Positions 12,517 through 22,903 of a DNA stretch of 64,000 nucleotides are shown piece after piece. Below the pieces are notes generated by a model. The model was not told the origin of the DNA. It did no database searches and saw only the letters and a list, made by a program, of their open reading frames with translations. How positions within the stretch are numbered: position 1 is the first letter of the stretch; every line of letters begins with the position of its first letter. The stretch covers positions 3,683,865 to 3,747,864 of the forward strand of contig CM033119.1 in NCBI GenBank assembly GCA_019321725.1. The letters are read 5' to 3'. The stretch comes from Paulownia fortunei. Lineage: Eukaryota > Streptophyta > Magnoliopsida > Lamiales > Paulowniaceae. Both the position numbers and the translations under genes were made by a program.

Positions 12517-13400
12517 TAGGGGTGGACATTTGGTTTCGGGCTTTCGGATTCCAACCCGAAAATCCGATCAGATCGGGTTTTTTTTTTTTTTAAAAAATTA
12601 GATTTTGGGTAACCCAAAATCGATTGCATAATTTTTGGATCGGTTGTCAGTAGAATTTTTCTACCCGAATTATCCGATCGGGTACCTGAAATAAATTTTA
12701 AAAAAATTAATTTTAAATTTTTATCATCAACACACTCTCTCAACAGTCAACTTTGTCCTAAACCCTCAAATTTATTCTCGATTGAATATGAGAATATAAA
12801 AAGAAAGGAAAAAAGAAGAACAAGAAAGAATGTTTTGGAGGAATCAAAAAGAAATAAATCAAAAGAGTATAAGAAAAAGAAAGAAAGAAGAATAACAGGG
12901 AGAGGATGAAATCTGGAAGAAAAAAAAAAGAAAAAATATAAGAAATTTGAAGAAGAAGAAGAAGAAGAAGAGGAAGGGAAGGAGATTCGGGAAGAGAGAA
13001 GAAGAAATAGGAAAAAGAGAAGAAAAAAAAGAGGGGAGAAGAATTGGGAGAGGGGATGAGAAAATGAAGAAGAAAAAGGAGAAATCAAAAAAAGGTAGAA
13101 GAAAAAGAGGAAGAGAAAAGGGGGGAAAGGGAAAAAGTAAAAGAAAAAGAGGAGGAAAAAGGGGGAGAAAGAAAAAAAAGAGGAAGAAAGAAAGAGAAAA
13201 AGTCAAAATGCAATAACAGAGGACTCGAGACTCGAGAAAAAAAAAAATATAATTTTTTTTAAAGAAAAATTCAAAACCCGACTTATCGGGTATCCGAGTA
13301 TATCGAGTTGGTATCGAGTAGCAAATTTTGCTATCCAACATATCGGGTATTCGATCCGATTATTCGAAAACCCGACTAACCGACTCGATGCCCACCCCTA
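12517..13400. mobile_element. Non-autonomous hAT-type element with 8-bp target-site duplication
   Basis: The element begins TAGGGGTGGACAT and ends ATGCCCACCCCTA, so its ends are inverted repeats with 12 of 13 bases matching. It is flanked by perfect copies of ATAATGTT at 12509-12516 and 13401-13408. Eight-base duplications and the TAGGGGTGG terminus fit the hAT superfamily. Unit 2 of the LTP array carries the empty site with a single ATAATGTT (about 14929-14936), which shows insertion after the duplication that made units 1 and 2. Subterminal copies of CGGGT/ACCCG motifs lie inside both ends. There is no transposase; the interior is a long purine-rich tract. Open frames inside are low-complexity artefacts. 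Confidence 0.9.
12786..13212 (+). repeat. Purine (GA) tract of about 430 bp
   Basis: The plus strand is almost entirely A and G, with GAA, GAAAAA and AAGAGG units and a perfect GAA run near 12951-12971. It forms the interior of the hAT-type element. Both strands show long open frames of Lys/Glu/Arg or Phe/Ser/Leu, which reflect composition only. Such polypurine tracts can adopt triplex structures. Confidence 0.85.
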
Positions 13401-13817
13401 ATAATGTTACTATTACTTTAACTATTAACATAGATCGTTTCATTTTTCTCAAATAAAAGCCACATCAACATTTTTTCTGCGACTTCTAGTGTGTATGGGG
13501 GAACCTGTAATCCAATTGATGCATATCTCGCGATTTAACCGCTCAAAAATTCTAGAGACATGGGTCTTGGAGTCCCATGATATATATAGTTTGGTGCAAC
13601 GCAATTATTAAGTTTGTGATAAAAATAAGATATTACCAACATTCTTACTAACTTTTCATAATAATACTACTGCAATAAGATTACTGTGATAAGAAAACTT
13701 AATCCGTAAAAATGAGATGTTATTGAATTTTTTATTACTGTAATTTGTAATAAAATTACTGTGATCTCTTATATTCAAATTAATAATCATTCAACCAAAA
13801 AGCTATGTTGCTTTGTC

Positions 13818-13828
13818 TATAAAAGGTA
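13818..13828 (+). promoter_or_regulatory. TATA box of LTP-like copy 2
   Basis: The sequence tctataaaagg lies about 90 bp before the position of the lost start codon. It is conserved with copy 3. Confidence 0.55.
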
Positions 13829-13908
13829 ATATGTGTGGCACTTGAGAAGTATCACTATTCAATACACAAATTTTTTGAATACATATATCCATTAGCACAA
13901 ACTACAAT

Positions 13909-14357
13909 ACAGTGAAGACGATATTTGTGTTTGATTTGATTGTGTTATCTTTGATTGCAAATAGAAAATGTGATGAAATTGACGGTGCAAAAATCCCCAT
14001 AGAGAACTTGGAACCTTGCAAGGTATTTTTGTCGGGTGAGACCACGTGCACCAAACCTAGCAAGGAATGTTGCAAAGGTGCCAAATCTTGGCTTGCTGCT
14101 CCACCAGATGTGGTATGCAAGTGCTATAAAAAAAATTACCAAATTGATTGTCTTTTAAATCTAACGAAATCAGAACAACAGCCCTTCCATTTGAATGTCA
14201 AGTCCCTGAATTTTACAAATATATCTCTTATCTCGTGTAAGTCATTTTGTACTATTTTTCTTTTTTTTTAAACACCATGAACATAATTGGTACTATCCTA
14301 ACTAATTGCGTGTTTTTTGGTTAATGCAACCCTAGAGATCACTAGATCAGTTTTACT
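13909..14357 (+). pseudogene. LTP-like eight-cysteine protein, copy 2, heavily decayed
   Basis: This copy aligns with copies 1 and 3 but has accumulated several disabling changes. The start ATG is ACA at 13909-13911, and the next in-frame ATG of copies 1 and 3 is ATA, so no initiator remains. The first cysteine of the motif is glycine (DEIDGAKIP). The last cysteine is tyrosine in the downstream frame (tct tat ctc). The intron acceptor reads gcaacc instead of gcagcc near 14328. The same A-run frame break as in copy 3 occurs after CKC, and the -1 frame soon meets TGA. Together these make it a clear pseudogene. Its age relative to copies 1 and 3 cannot be judged by eye. Confidence 0.85.
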
Positions 14358-14999
14358 ATTTGAGGATGATGGGCCGATAAGATTCAAGGTGGAGGCTTAG
14401 ATAGAGCAGGCAAGAAAGCTAAACCAATCCTTTCTTGATTTTGTCTCTTGCTTAAAGGTTAAATTTTTCTACCTTTAATGGCAGAGTGAAAATTTATGTT
14501 GCGAGCATTCTTGAGTGCATTCTTTTCAACATTTTCACTTTCTAAGTTCTTTAATTTTCTTTTATGTTCTTTTAAAACACTTGTAGAAAAGTTAATAATA
14601 TTAATGTATTGATGTAGTTTTAGGAAACGATGCATAAGACCCAATTTAATTATCTACCGTTGAATAATTGGATAATATGAAATTAAAAAAAATATTAAAG
14701 TTCGGATACATACCTATTGTCCACCAAATATAACACTATATATATTGTAGTTACATTGCATAATTAATAATGCAGGAAAGAAATTTAACACAAATGATGA
14801 TTTTCAACACATGTTACAAAGTAAATTGAGTGGCATCAATTTCAAATGGTGATCACATTTGAAAAAATTTCTTCCTATCAGTGTCTGCGGAGAAAATTGC
14901 ATATTATCACCTTAACCATTTGGGATGCATAATGTTACTATTACTTTAGCTATTAACATAGATTGTTTCATTTTTCTCAAATAAAAGTCACATCAATAT

Positions 15000-16700
15000 T
15001 TTTCTAATATATATATTTTTTATTTTTTTGACTGTAATAATTATAAGTGATGAGTGGTCAGTGATAAAAATTAAGGTATGTAATGAGGCAGGATGGCTGA
15101 CACTTATGTTCTTAATTTCTAAGGATGTCCTTAATTTCAAAGTTAAGTTCATAGAGAATATAAGTTTAATGGATATATCCAATTTGATAATTTGAGAAGA
15201 GTATTTATTTATATAAATATAAATGACTTCCTCAATCAGCAACTGTGTACTAAAAAAAAAAAAAAAAAGACAGGAAGAAAATTAAATATACCTATTGTCT
15301 TGATATGACTAATTTCCGTGAAATAATTTTGGAGAAAAGAATAAGATTTAATATAAAAAATATTTGTTTTTGTTTGACCACCAAAACTAGGAATAAATTT
15401 TATTTACTATACTAGCAAACCATTGGGACACCAAAATATAACATTCAATAATTTTTACTATACTTTTCTATGAGATTTATTATTTTGTATTTGAGTACTT
15501 AAATTTTACCACATAATAAAATTTGTAAATGAGAAAGTTTTCGTGGTAAGAACTATTACACCACGTCTGCAATGTCAACGGCTCAAAAGCGTAGCAAAAG
15601 CAAAGTAAATAGATTTTTTCCACAATTATCCATCATTTGCCATGGATTTCTCATTGTAGAAAAACACTATATTTATTAGGTTAGATAATATCGATAAATA
15701 TATTGGTGAGTCTCCTAGTTATTGAATTTTTTATTAAAAAAAGGGACAAAATTAGTATTAGTTAGCCACAAATTGAAACTTCAAAAAATTGAGTTTTTAC
15801 AATATTTTAATTTGTTAATACTATAATTTTCTTATAAATAAAAAGTCTCTTCAACTCTTGAAGTACAACTAATTTAGAACAACCTTCAAAAAACTCTATG
15901 ACTATGTTTAATTTATTCTCAGGAAAGAGTTTTCTTTCCGCCAGAATCTTGTTTGTTTTTATCATTTTTCAAAAATATTTTTTTTCTCTCAAAATAAAAT
16001 AAAATGGAACCTACTATATATCATCATCATTAATTTTTCGACTTTATATTATCATAAATTTATATTTTTCTTTTACACTATCTCCCCTAAAACCCAAACC
16101 AAGCCTTACTTTTCTTTACAAATTCCTTCCCCCAAAATACTTTCCCAAAACTCATACTCATTGAAGCAAAACATTGATAGGAAATGACCCAAAATCATAT
16201 AGATGTCAGAACCCAAAATATATTGATGGATTTCATGGTTGCTGATTTTTATTAAAAAATAGGACAAATTAGTATGAGTTAGCCACAAATCCAGTTTTTG
16301 CAGTATTCTAAGTTTGTTAATTCTATCATTTTTTTTAAAGAAAAAGTTTCTCATGGAGTATAACTAATTTAGAACCACCTTTAAAAAATTCTATATGTTT
16401 GTCATCGATACTTGAACTTGATGCTACGATGTTTATGAAAAATTAATTTAAATTGTAAGGTAAAACATGCTCTTGTATTGTGCCCTATTTCCTAATTTTA
16501 TTTTCATTTTTCCCATATATTGGCTGATTGAACTAAAGGAATTATTCTTGAATACCTTTTTCAAAAGTTCAAAATACTATCCAAAAATAGAGGGAAAGAA
16601 ATATATTAAAATAAGGAAGAAGGTAAATAATTTGCGGTTATAAAGCTTCTCCCTGGATGTGAAGGAAACTTCATTTCAAGAATGAATGAATTAATTATAA
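15000..16700. other. Intergenic DNA between LTP-like units 2 and 3, with a direct repeat
   Basis: The sequence is AT-rich and non-coding. A stretch at about 15725-15910 recurs in diverged form at about 16241-16400. Shared words include gttagccacaaat, aactaatttagaac and a following run of A and caaaaaactctat-like sequence. Nothing else was recognised. Confidence 0.5.
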
Positions 16701-17309
16701 ATATAATTTATTTTATTATAATTGGCGAACAAATTGACACTCAGAATAGAAATTTCAAAATACAAAATCCCTTATCCATACAAAAACGATGAAAATGTGA
16801 TACAAGTTAATAATGTTCGAATCCAAAATGAAACAATTTTAAAAAATGATATTTCAAAACGATAACATTTTTGCTTTAATTTGACATTGTATTCACAAGA
16901 ATACGGCTGAATTAAACGTAAAATGCGGATACAAAAACCTTATATTACTACATGTTGTGAATCTAACTTGACTAATGAGAGATGACTACATTGCCGTGAT
17001 AAGATTTTTTGTATTCTCTTAACCTTCTTCTTAGATTAAGTCAGAAAAATTCAAAAAAAATTGACGAATACCATGACTTTTAAGACATGTAGTTATTAAA
17101 TAAGTTGGTGACAAAACAAGATATTACTAGCATTCTTACTAACTTTTCATAATAATATTACTGTAATAAGATTTCTGTAATAAGATCACTTAATCTATAA
17201 AAATAAGATGTTATTAGATTTTTTATTACTGTAATCTGTAATAAGATTAATGTGATATCTTATGTTCAAAATAATAATCATTCAACTTACCAAAAAGTTA
17301 TGTTGCTAT

Positions 17310-17320
17310 GCCTATAAAAG
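17310..17320 (+). promoter_or_regulatory. TATA box of LTP-like copy 3
   Basis: The sequence cctataaaagg lies about 90 bp before the ATG at 17404. It is the strongest TATA box of the three copies. Confidence 0.6.
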
Positions 17321-17403
17321 GTAGTATGTATGGTCACTTGAGAAGTATCACTATTCAATACACAAAATTTTGAGTACATATATCTATCAGCACAAACTAC
17401 AAA

Positions 17404-17900
17404 ATGGTGAAGACGATGTTTGTGTATAGTTTGATTGTATTATCTTTGATTGCAAATGGGAAGTGTGATGAAATTGATTGTGCAAAAATCCCCATAGAAA
17501 ACATAGAACCTTGCAAGAGATATTTGTCGGGTGAGACCGCGTGCACCAAACCTAGCAAGGAATGTTGCAAAGGTGCCACATCTTGGCTTGCTGCTCCACC
17601 AGAGGTGGTATGCAAGTGCTATAAAAAAAATCACCAAATCGATTATCTTTTAAATCTAATGAAATCAGAATTGCAGCCCTTCCATTTGAATGTCAAGTTC
17701 CTGAATTTTACAAATATATATCTTGTCTCGTGTAAGTCATTTTGTACCATTTTTTTTTCTTTTTTTTTTAAACACCATGAACATAATTTGTACTGTTTTA
17801 ACTAACTGTGTGTTTTTTAATTAATGCAGCCCTAGTGATCACTATATCAGTTTTGCTGTTTGAGAATGATGGACCAATAAGATTCAAGGCGGAGGCTTAG
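17404..17900 (+). CDS. LTP-like eight-cysteine protein, copy 3, least damaged; motif split over two frames
   Basis: ATG at 17404 opens a signal peptide (about residues 1-20) and then cysteines 1-6 of the LTP fold (DC, EPC, ECC, VCKC). Exon 1 ends at 17731, the intron is 17732-17829 and exon 2 starts at 17830. In the zero frame, splicing gives a 132-residue protein ending at 17900 that lacks the last two cysteines of the motif. Those cysteines (FECQVPEF, then ISCLV) lie in the -1 frame of exon 1 and would end at 17861-17863 in exon 2. The switch point is the run of eight A after TGC TAT (17621-17628). Both readings are open. Proteins of this fold bind lipids or act in defence and are secreted. 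It may be a one-indel pseudogene, a gene with an assembly error in the A run, or a recoded gene; I cannot choose from sequence alone. Confidence 0.5.
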
Positions 17901-18879
17901 AGAGAGCAGACAAGAAGCTACACCAATGCTTTCTTGATTTTATCTCTTTCTCAATAATTAAATTTTTGTACCTTTAATGTTAGAATGAAAATTTATGTTG
18001 CGAGTATTTTTTACTGCATTTTTTGCACATTTTTTAACATTCTCCAACTTAACTATCTACCATTGAAGAACTTGACAACTTAGTATTTAGAAAAAAGATC
18101 ACTTATTTATTACCTACCAAACATAGCACTATTATTGCAGTTACATTGCATTATTAACTTCATTTACAAAAGAATTGACACAAGTGACGATTTTCAACAC
18201 TGTTACAAAGTCCTGGGAGCAAGGATGTTGACCCCACTGAATTAGTCTACTAATAGTTTTAGATGTAAAATTGTTTTAATTTTGAAGTTAATAAATAAAA
18301 TGACCTCAGTATAAATGTTAAAAAATTTAAAAGTGAGTTCAAATAATTAAGAAAAAAAAAAAGATCGAGTATCAAAACGGTGATCAAATTTGAAATTCTT
18401 CCATCGTCTTTTATAAATTAAAACCAATATTACATAAGTTTGAAAGTTAAAAAAAAAATATATTGATACTTGTCATGACTCAAGTATAAGGCCTTTTACT
18501 TTATGGCCACTACATATGAAGTGGAATGTTTCCATTCTCGAGTAAATTTAAAGGCTATGTTTTAATTTGGATTTAATTGTGGAAAATACTTGAAAAAAAA
18601 TATTTTCCTCACCTTAAATAATATCATTTTTTAACTTGATTTTGTAATTTTTTTTCCACCAGTACAATGTTCAATTCTGTTATGCCTCAATCATTTGGTA
18701 GACATCTCAATTTCACATCAAGGGTTACCCAGCTTCAAAATTCCTTGCATTTTTTGTTGTTCAAAATTAAAAATTCATCTTCTTTAAGCTGTACATTTCT
18801 CTACACTTTGAATATTTAGTTATGTAATTCCTCACAAAATAATAAAATATAAAAAATGGAGTTAGTTCGTCTCCCACTA

Positions 18880-19475
18880 ATTTGTATTAAGTCAAAAGAA
18901 TGTGATGACTTTTTGTGCTTCATTCTTTTGTCAAAATTGGCAGGTTACTCGGTTGAAATGAGGGAAGGAGAAATTTTCAGCACCCCTTGGAGCCCATAAA
19001 AAGGGATGATTCGTGAGGCTCAAAACACACCAAACAAACACAACAATTTAAGAGAAATAACTTTGATACAATATAGAAAAAAAAAATAGAGAGCAAGTGT
19101 AGATATCTAAGGAGAACAATTTGTGAAAATCAAATTGTGATAGGTGTGGGAAAACACTTGAAATTTTTTTTCTTTTTGAGTAATACAAAGGGATTGAGAG
19201 AGTATTGTTGGTAACTATTAAAGTGGTTGTATAATAGTTTTCTGTTATTGAGTTAGGGCATAAAATTCAAGGGTATATTTTTTTTGTATCGAAAAATTCT
19301 CTATTAGTGAAAAAAAGAAATTTTCGTGAATGAAGGCAGATTTGTCGAACCACGTAAAAATTTCTATGTAATTTTATATTATATCAGTATCATTTTTTTT
19401 TTATCGTTATTCTATTGGTATGATTTTCTGGATATTCATCAAATCTCGCATTCCCGCTTCCGGTGTTCCCAAACA
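18880..19475 (+). mobile_element. Candidate solo LTR of a Copia-type retrotransposon
   Basis: The right end reads ttcccgcttccggtgttccc followed by aaaca. In plant Copia elements this wording is typical of the 3' end of the LTR just before the Met-tRNA primer site. Upstream there is a TATA-like cataaaaag at about 18995-19003 in the context gagcccataaaaagg, as in a U3/R junction. No primer-binding site or coding region follows, so only an LTR remains. I could not fix the left end or find a convincing 5-bp target-site duplication. Confidence 0.4.
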
Positions 19476-20850
19476 TATTTTAAGGGTAACTAATTCTGGA
19501 AAGACTAGATAGACACCCTAAGATTTACGACCAGGCTTTCCTTTTCTTTTTTTTTTATCAGTAAAAGGAAATTCGTTATTTGGCACAAAATATTATACAA
19601 CTGTTAATTACAGGTGAGAATATCCAAACCGCTTGGCAAATTACCGACGGAAATATAAACAAAACAATTACATTTTTGTGCCCATCTTGCAAGATTATCT
19701 GATTATGAGCATCAACATTAGATTATGTCCAATTTCCACTGTGGCTTATATAATACAGACCTAGCTTTATCCATAAGTGTCTTCACACCCCTACTGAACT
19801 TCAAGAAGTTTGAGAATTATGTTAACTGTCAAAAAGGGAATCGCTCTCAAATATGATTTGAGGAGAGTACGTAGAGATGCTCCCTCCAACAAAAAGCTTC
19901 TCACGAGCTGGTCCTATTGATCATGGACCTTTGAACCGACTTTGGACAAGAAAGTTAAGGTATTGGGAAGTTTGACCTTTATTGTTGTCTTTTCCAAACG
20001 TATGACCGCTCACGTTTTCCTCCCAAACCTAAATACATGTCGCCCAAACTAGTCATGTGCTGATTCTGCTGGAAAATTGTAGAAATACGAATGTGGCGTA
20101 CACTGGCCTTTCTCACGAGGTCTTGCTCGTGTAAAGGTGAGTGCATGACAACTTTTTTGCTACTTTCCATATAGGAATTCTTTCTCAATTGTTTCTATAC
20201 CTTAGCGAACACTTTCATTTCACTATGTCACACTCAAGATCTCGTGAATGTTGGTACTCAATGTACAAATACGAATGCATGTATTTTGTATTAAGTATTG
20301 ATAAAAAATAAAATACTTGATACAATATATATATACATATACACTAAGTATAATATGAATTCGACCATTTCAGTAAAATTATGAAACATAACTATATTCT
20401 TAATTTATGCATTGTGCTTATGCAAAACTGTGTGTATATATTCGAACTATTTCACCTGCTCACAATAGTAATGATGTCATATGAGTTTGATTTAGCTCAT
20501 GACGAGTTTGTTTGAGATGAGTCCAAAATAAAATTTTGTATGGGATCAGATCCAAATCAATGATTGAGGTTGAAACTTTAGTCCAAATGAATATTGTCTA
20601 AAATTTATTATATGGAATAATAATTAGGATTAATCTGGCCAGCCCAATTTGGATGATGAGTTTGCTCAAGTTCAAACTAGTCAATCCAACTTAGATATGA
20701 CAGAAAGGGGATTCATTCCTTATCATTATCTTGGATTTTAGGAGGCTTGCCTTTATCCAAAGGTAAACGAATTCTTCCTTAATTCTAGTATCCTAATGCA
20801 CCACTATAAAAAAATAGTTTAAGGTATAGTTTATTTTTACGTACTCTTAT

Positions 20851-20942
20851 ATTCCAGAATTATATATATGCTTTTATTTAGTAATTGAATAATTCTATTC
20901 CAGAATTATATACATGCTTTGATTTAATGATTGAATAATTCT
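20851..20942. repeat. 46-bp tandem repeat, two copies
   Basis: The unit starting attccagaattata at 20851 recurs at 20897 and ends with gaataattct in both copies. About five positions differ. Confidence 0.75.
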
Positions 20943-21993
20943 TTTCGAACACATATTTACTTAACTGTTTAAAAGGTTTCAATGGGCAACCTATCACTTT
21001 ACAGGTTAATTCAAACGTGATTTATGAATCAAAGTATGAAATTCAAAATTATTAATTCATGATGAAAATTGAGCACATAAAAAAATTATAATTACATGCG
21101 TTTTCAAAATGTTGAAAATCAATATTTTACGAGACAAAATTCACCACTGCTCAATGTATAAAAATTGTAGGACTAAGGCCATCATTATTTTTCAATAACT
21201 ACTAACATCTTACCTTGCACTCGATTAAAATGAAATGGAACTTGTTGAACCTAAATAACTAAAATTGGTCTCATACAAAATTTGAGACTTCCCTTTCAAA
21301 ACAAAAAATTGGAACATTTGCATAAAGAACTCAAACCCCAAAATTAAGCATAAAACTATCTTATGCACAAATTTATGCAAAAGAAAGTAATCATTTTTGA
21401 CAGAAATAAGGTTACCTCCTATATTTTTAAGTAATTTAAAAATGATAGACTATGTTTGGTTTTATTTTCAAAAAGCCATTTTCATCTCTTGGTAATAAAA
21501 ATAAGTTTGGTAAGTGTATTTTAAGAAAAATGATATTTTTATTCCTCTTAAGCATTCCAAAATAAATTTTATTTTTTCAAAATTATTATCCCATATTTGG
21601 ATATCTTTCAATCATTACATCATATATTAATTTATATATTTAATCATTACAAGAATGTATTATATATATTTGTATATTCCATCATTATCTTAATATATTT
21701 TTCAATCATTCCTTAATATAATAATAACATAAAATATTATAAAATTTGATATGACACTAATAGCTAGCTTATACGAAAAAAATATTTATAATAAAAAATA
21801 TTTGTTCAAAAATAATTTATTCAAATGCATTTTTCATAAAAAAAATTTCAATAACTTATTTAAATATATTTTTATTTTTTATATATTATTCGATCGTACT
21901 TTCAAATACATATTCTCAAAAAATTTATTAGGAGAAGAAAAAGAAAAAGAAAAAGAAAAATGGGGAAAAAGAATATACACTCACAAGCCACAA

Positions 21994-22001
21994 CTATAAA
22001 A
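21994..22001 (+). promoter_or_regulatory. Probable TATA box of CCT2
   Basis: The sequence tataaaaa in the context caactataaaaacc lies about 200 bp before the inferred donor of the 5' UTR intron. It would place the transcription start near 22025. This is inference from position. Confidence 0.4.
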
Positions 22002-22196
22002 ACCAGGCCAATAAAAATACGTGCGGCCAAAAAACTCGTGAAATCCAACCGCCAGTTTTATCTTTCACAAAATCCAGCCGTTGATTAAGAAGAATAAGAA
22101 CACCTTTGCAAAACCCCAATTCTTCCCCACATTCAGTATTCCTTTCGGCGGGATCGCAGTCTTCTTAACTAGCCAGCAAAGATTTGCTACTGGAAG

Positions 22197-22848
22197 GTGC
22201 ATTTGGATCTTAACTGTAATTCTTTTCTGTTTAAAATTATTTTTCCTGGCATTAAGATGTTCATTCTAGTGCTAGATCGTCGAACTTTTTTTTGTCTCTG
22301 GAAATGTGGTTCTCTATTTTTCTTTGATTGCCTGCTTGAAATGCTCGTTAGGGTTTCTAGACTTGTTAAGTAATGTTTTTTCAACTGTTTTACAGCTTAG
22401 TATCTGTTTTTCATTATCGTGTTGCATTTGGGAGATTTTTTCGCTTTGTTGTTATCGTAGGTTTTTAAGTATACCGCGGTGTGCACATTGCATGCCTAGT
22501 TGTGAACTAGTGATTCTAGGTGTTTAATTGGGAAACTGATGCTTTTTATCCCATTTCCGTTTTAATGGGATTGCTAGAAGGCAGGGTTGCATTTTGAAGG
22601 ACTTATATTTTAGTTAAATATGCCAAATGAAGGTATTTTTTTCAAGAAAATTGCAATTTTGTGTCCAGGCCTCTACCTTTTTGGAAAATAGTGTTGCTAA
22701 GAAGAATGTGGTTTAGTATTAGATTTATAATATTCCATTTTTTTTTAGAACGGAAAGTGTCTCTGACTATTGATTAAGGTTTTATTTTATTCCAACTTTC
22801 TTGATTTTTGATGACAGAATGTTTTTTCTCTTTTTGTTTTTTTTTCAG
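22197..22848 (+). other. Probable 5' UTR intron of CCT2
   Basis: A donor (ctggaag/gtgcat) at 22197 and a strong polypyrimidine acceptor (tttttttcag/ag) ending at 22848 bracket T-rich sequence between the putative leader exon and the short exon carrying the start codon. Leader introns are common in plant housekeeping genes. No transcript evidence is available. Confidence 0.45.
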
Positions 22849-22903
22849 AGAATCATTTACTTTGAGCGTGAGTTTATCCATCTTATTTTCAACTTTTGCT
22901 CCC

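Larger units (their letters stand above)
10725..18215 (+). repeat. Tandem segmental duplication: three LTP-like gene units
   Basis: Three units share the gene, the promoter stretch and the downstream flank. Unit 1 runs from about 10725 to 13470, unit 2 from about 13590 to 15000 and unit 3 from about 16700 to 18215. Upstream landmarks are the phrase gaaaatgtgatac (about 10818 and 16792) and the repeated 'ttactgtaatatgtaataagatt' type stretches before each TATA box. Downstream landmarks are the tttcttgattttatctctt-like stretch and the 'accttaaccattgggatgcat' stretch shared by units 1 and 2. Units 1 and 3 share more 5' flank than either shares with unit 2. Unit boundaries are approximate. Confidence 0.8.
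18216..21990. other. Intergenic region between the LTP array and CCT2
   Basis: No gene was recognised. The stretch contains a candidate solo LTR (about 18880-19475) and a 46-bp tandem repeat (20851-20942). Diverged GAGTTTG/CAAACTC-type patches at 20.46-20.75 kb resemble an old non-autonomous transposon, and 21.4-21.9 kb is AT-rich. Confidence 0.5.

Noticed and set aside
12859..13341. Long minus-strand frame rich in Phe, Ser and Leu, and the matching plus-strand Lys/Glu/Arg frame
   Set aside because: Both are products of the polypurine tract inside the hAT-type element; they have no start context, family resemblance or balanced composition.
13912..14271. GTG-initiated frame at LTP-like copy 2 as a working gene
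   Set aside because: Nuclear plant genes rarely start at GTG, and the copy also lost motif cysteines and its splice acceptor.
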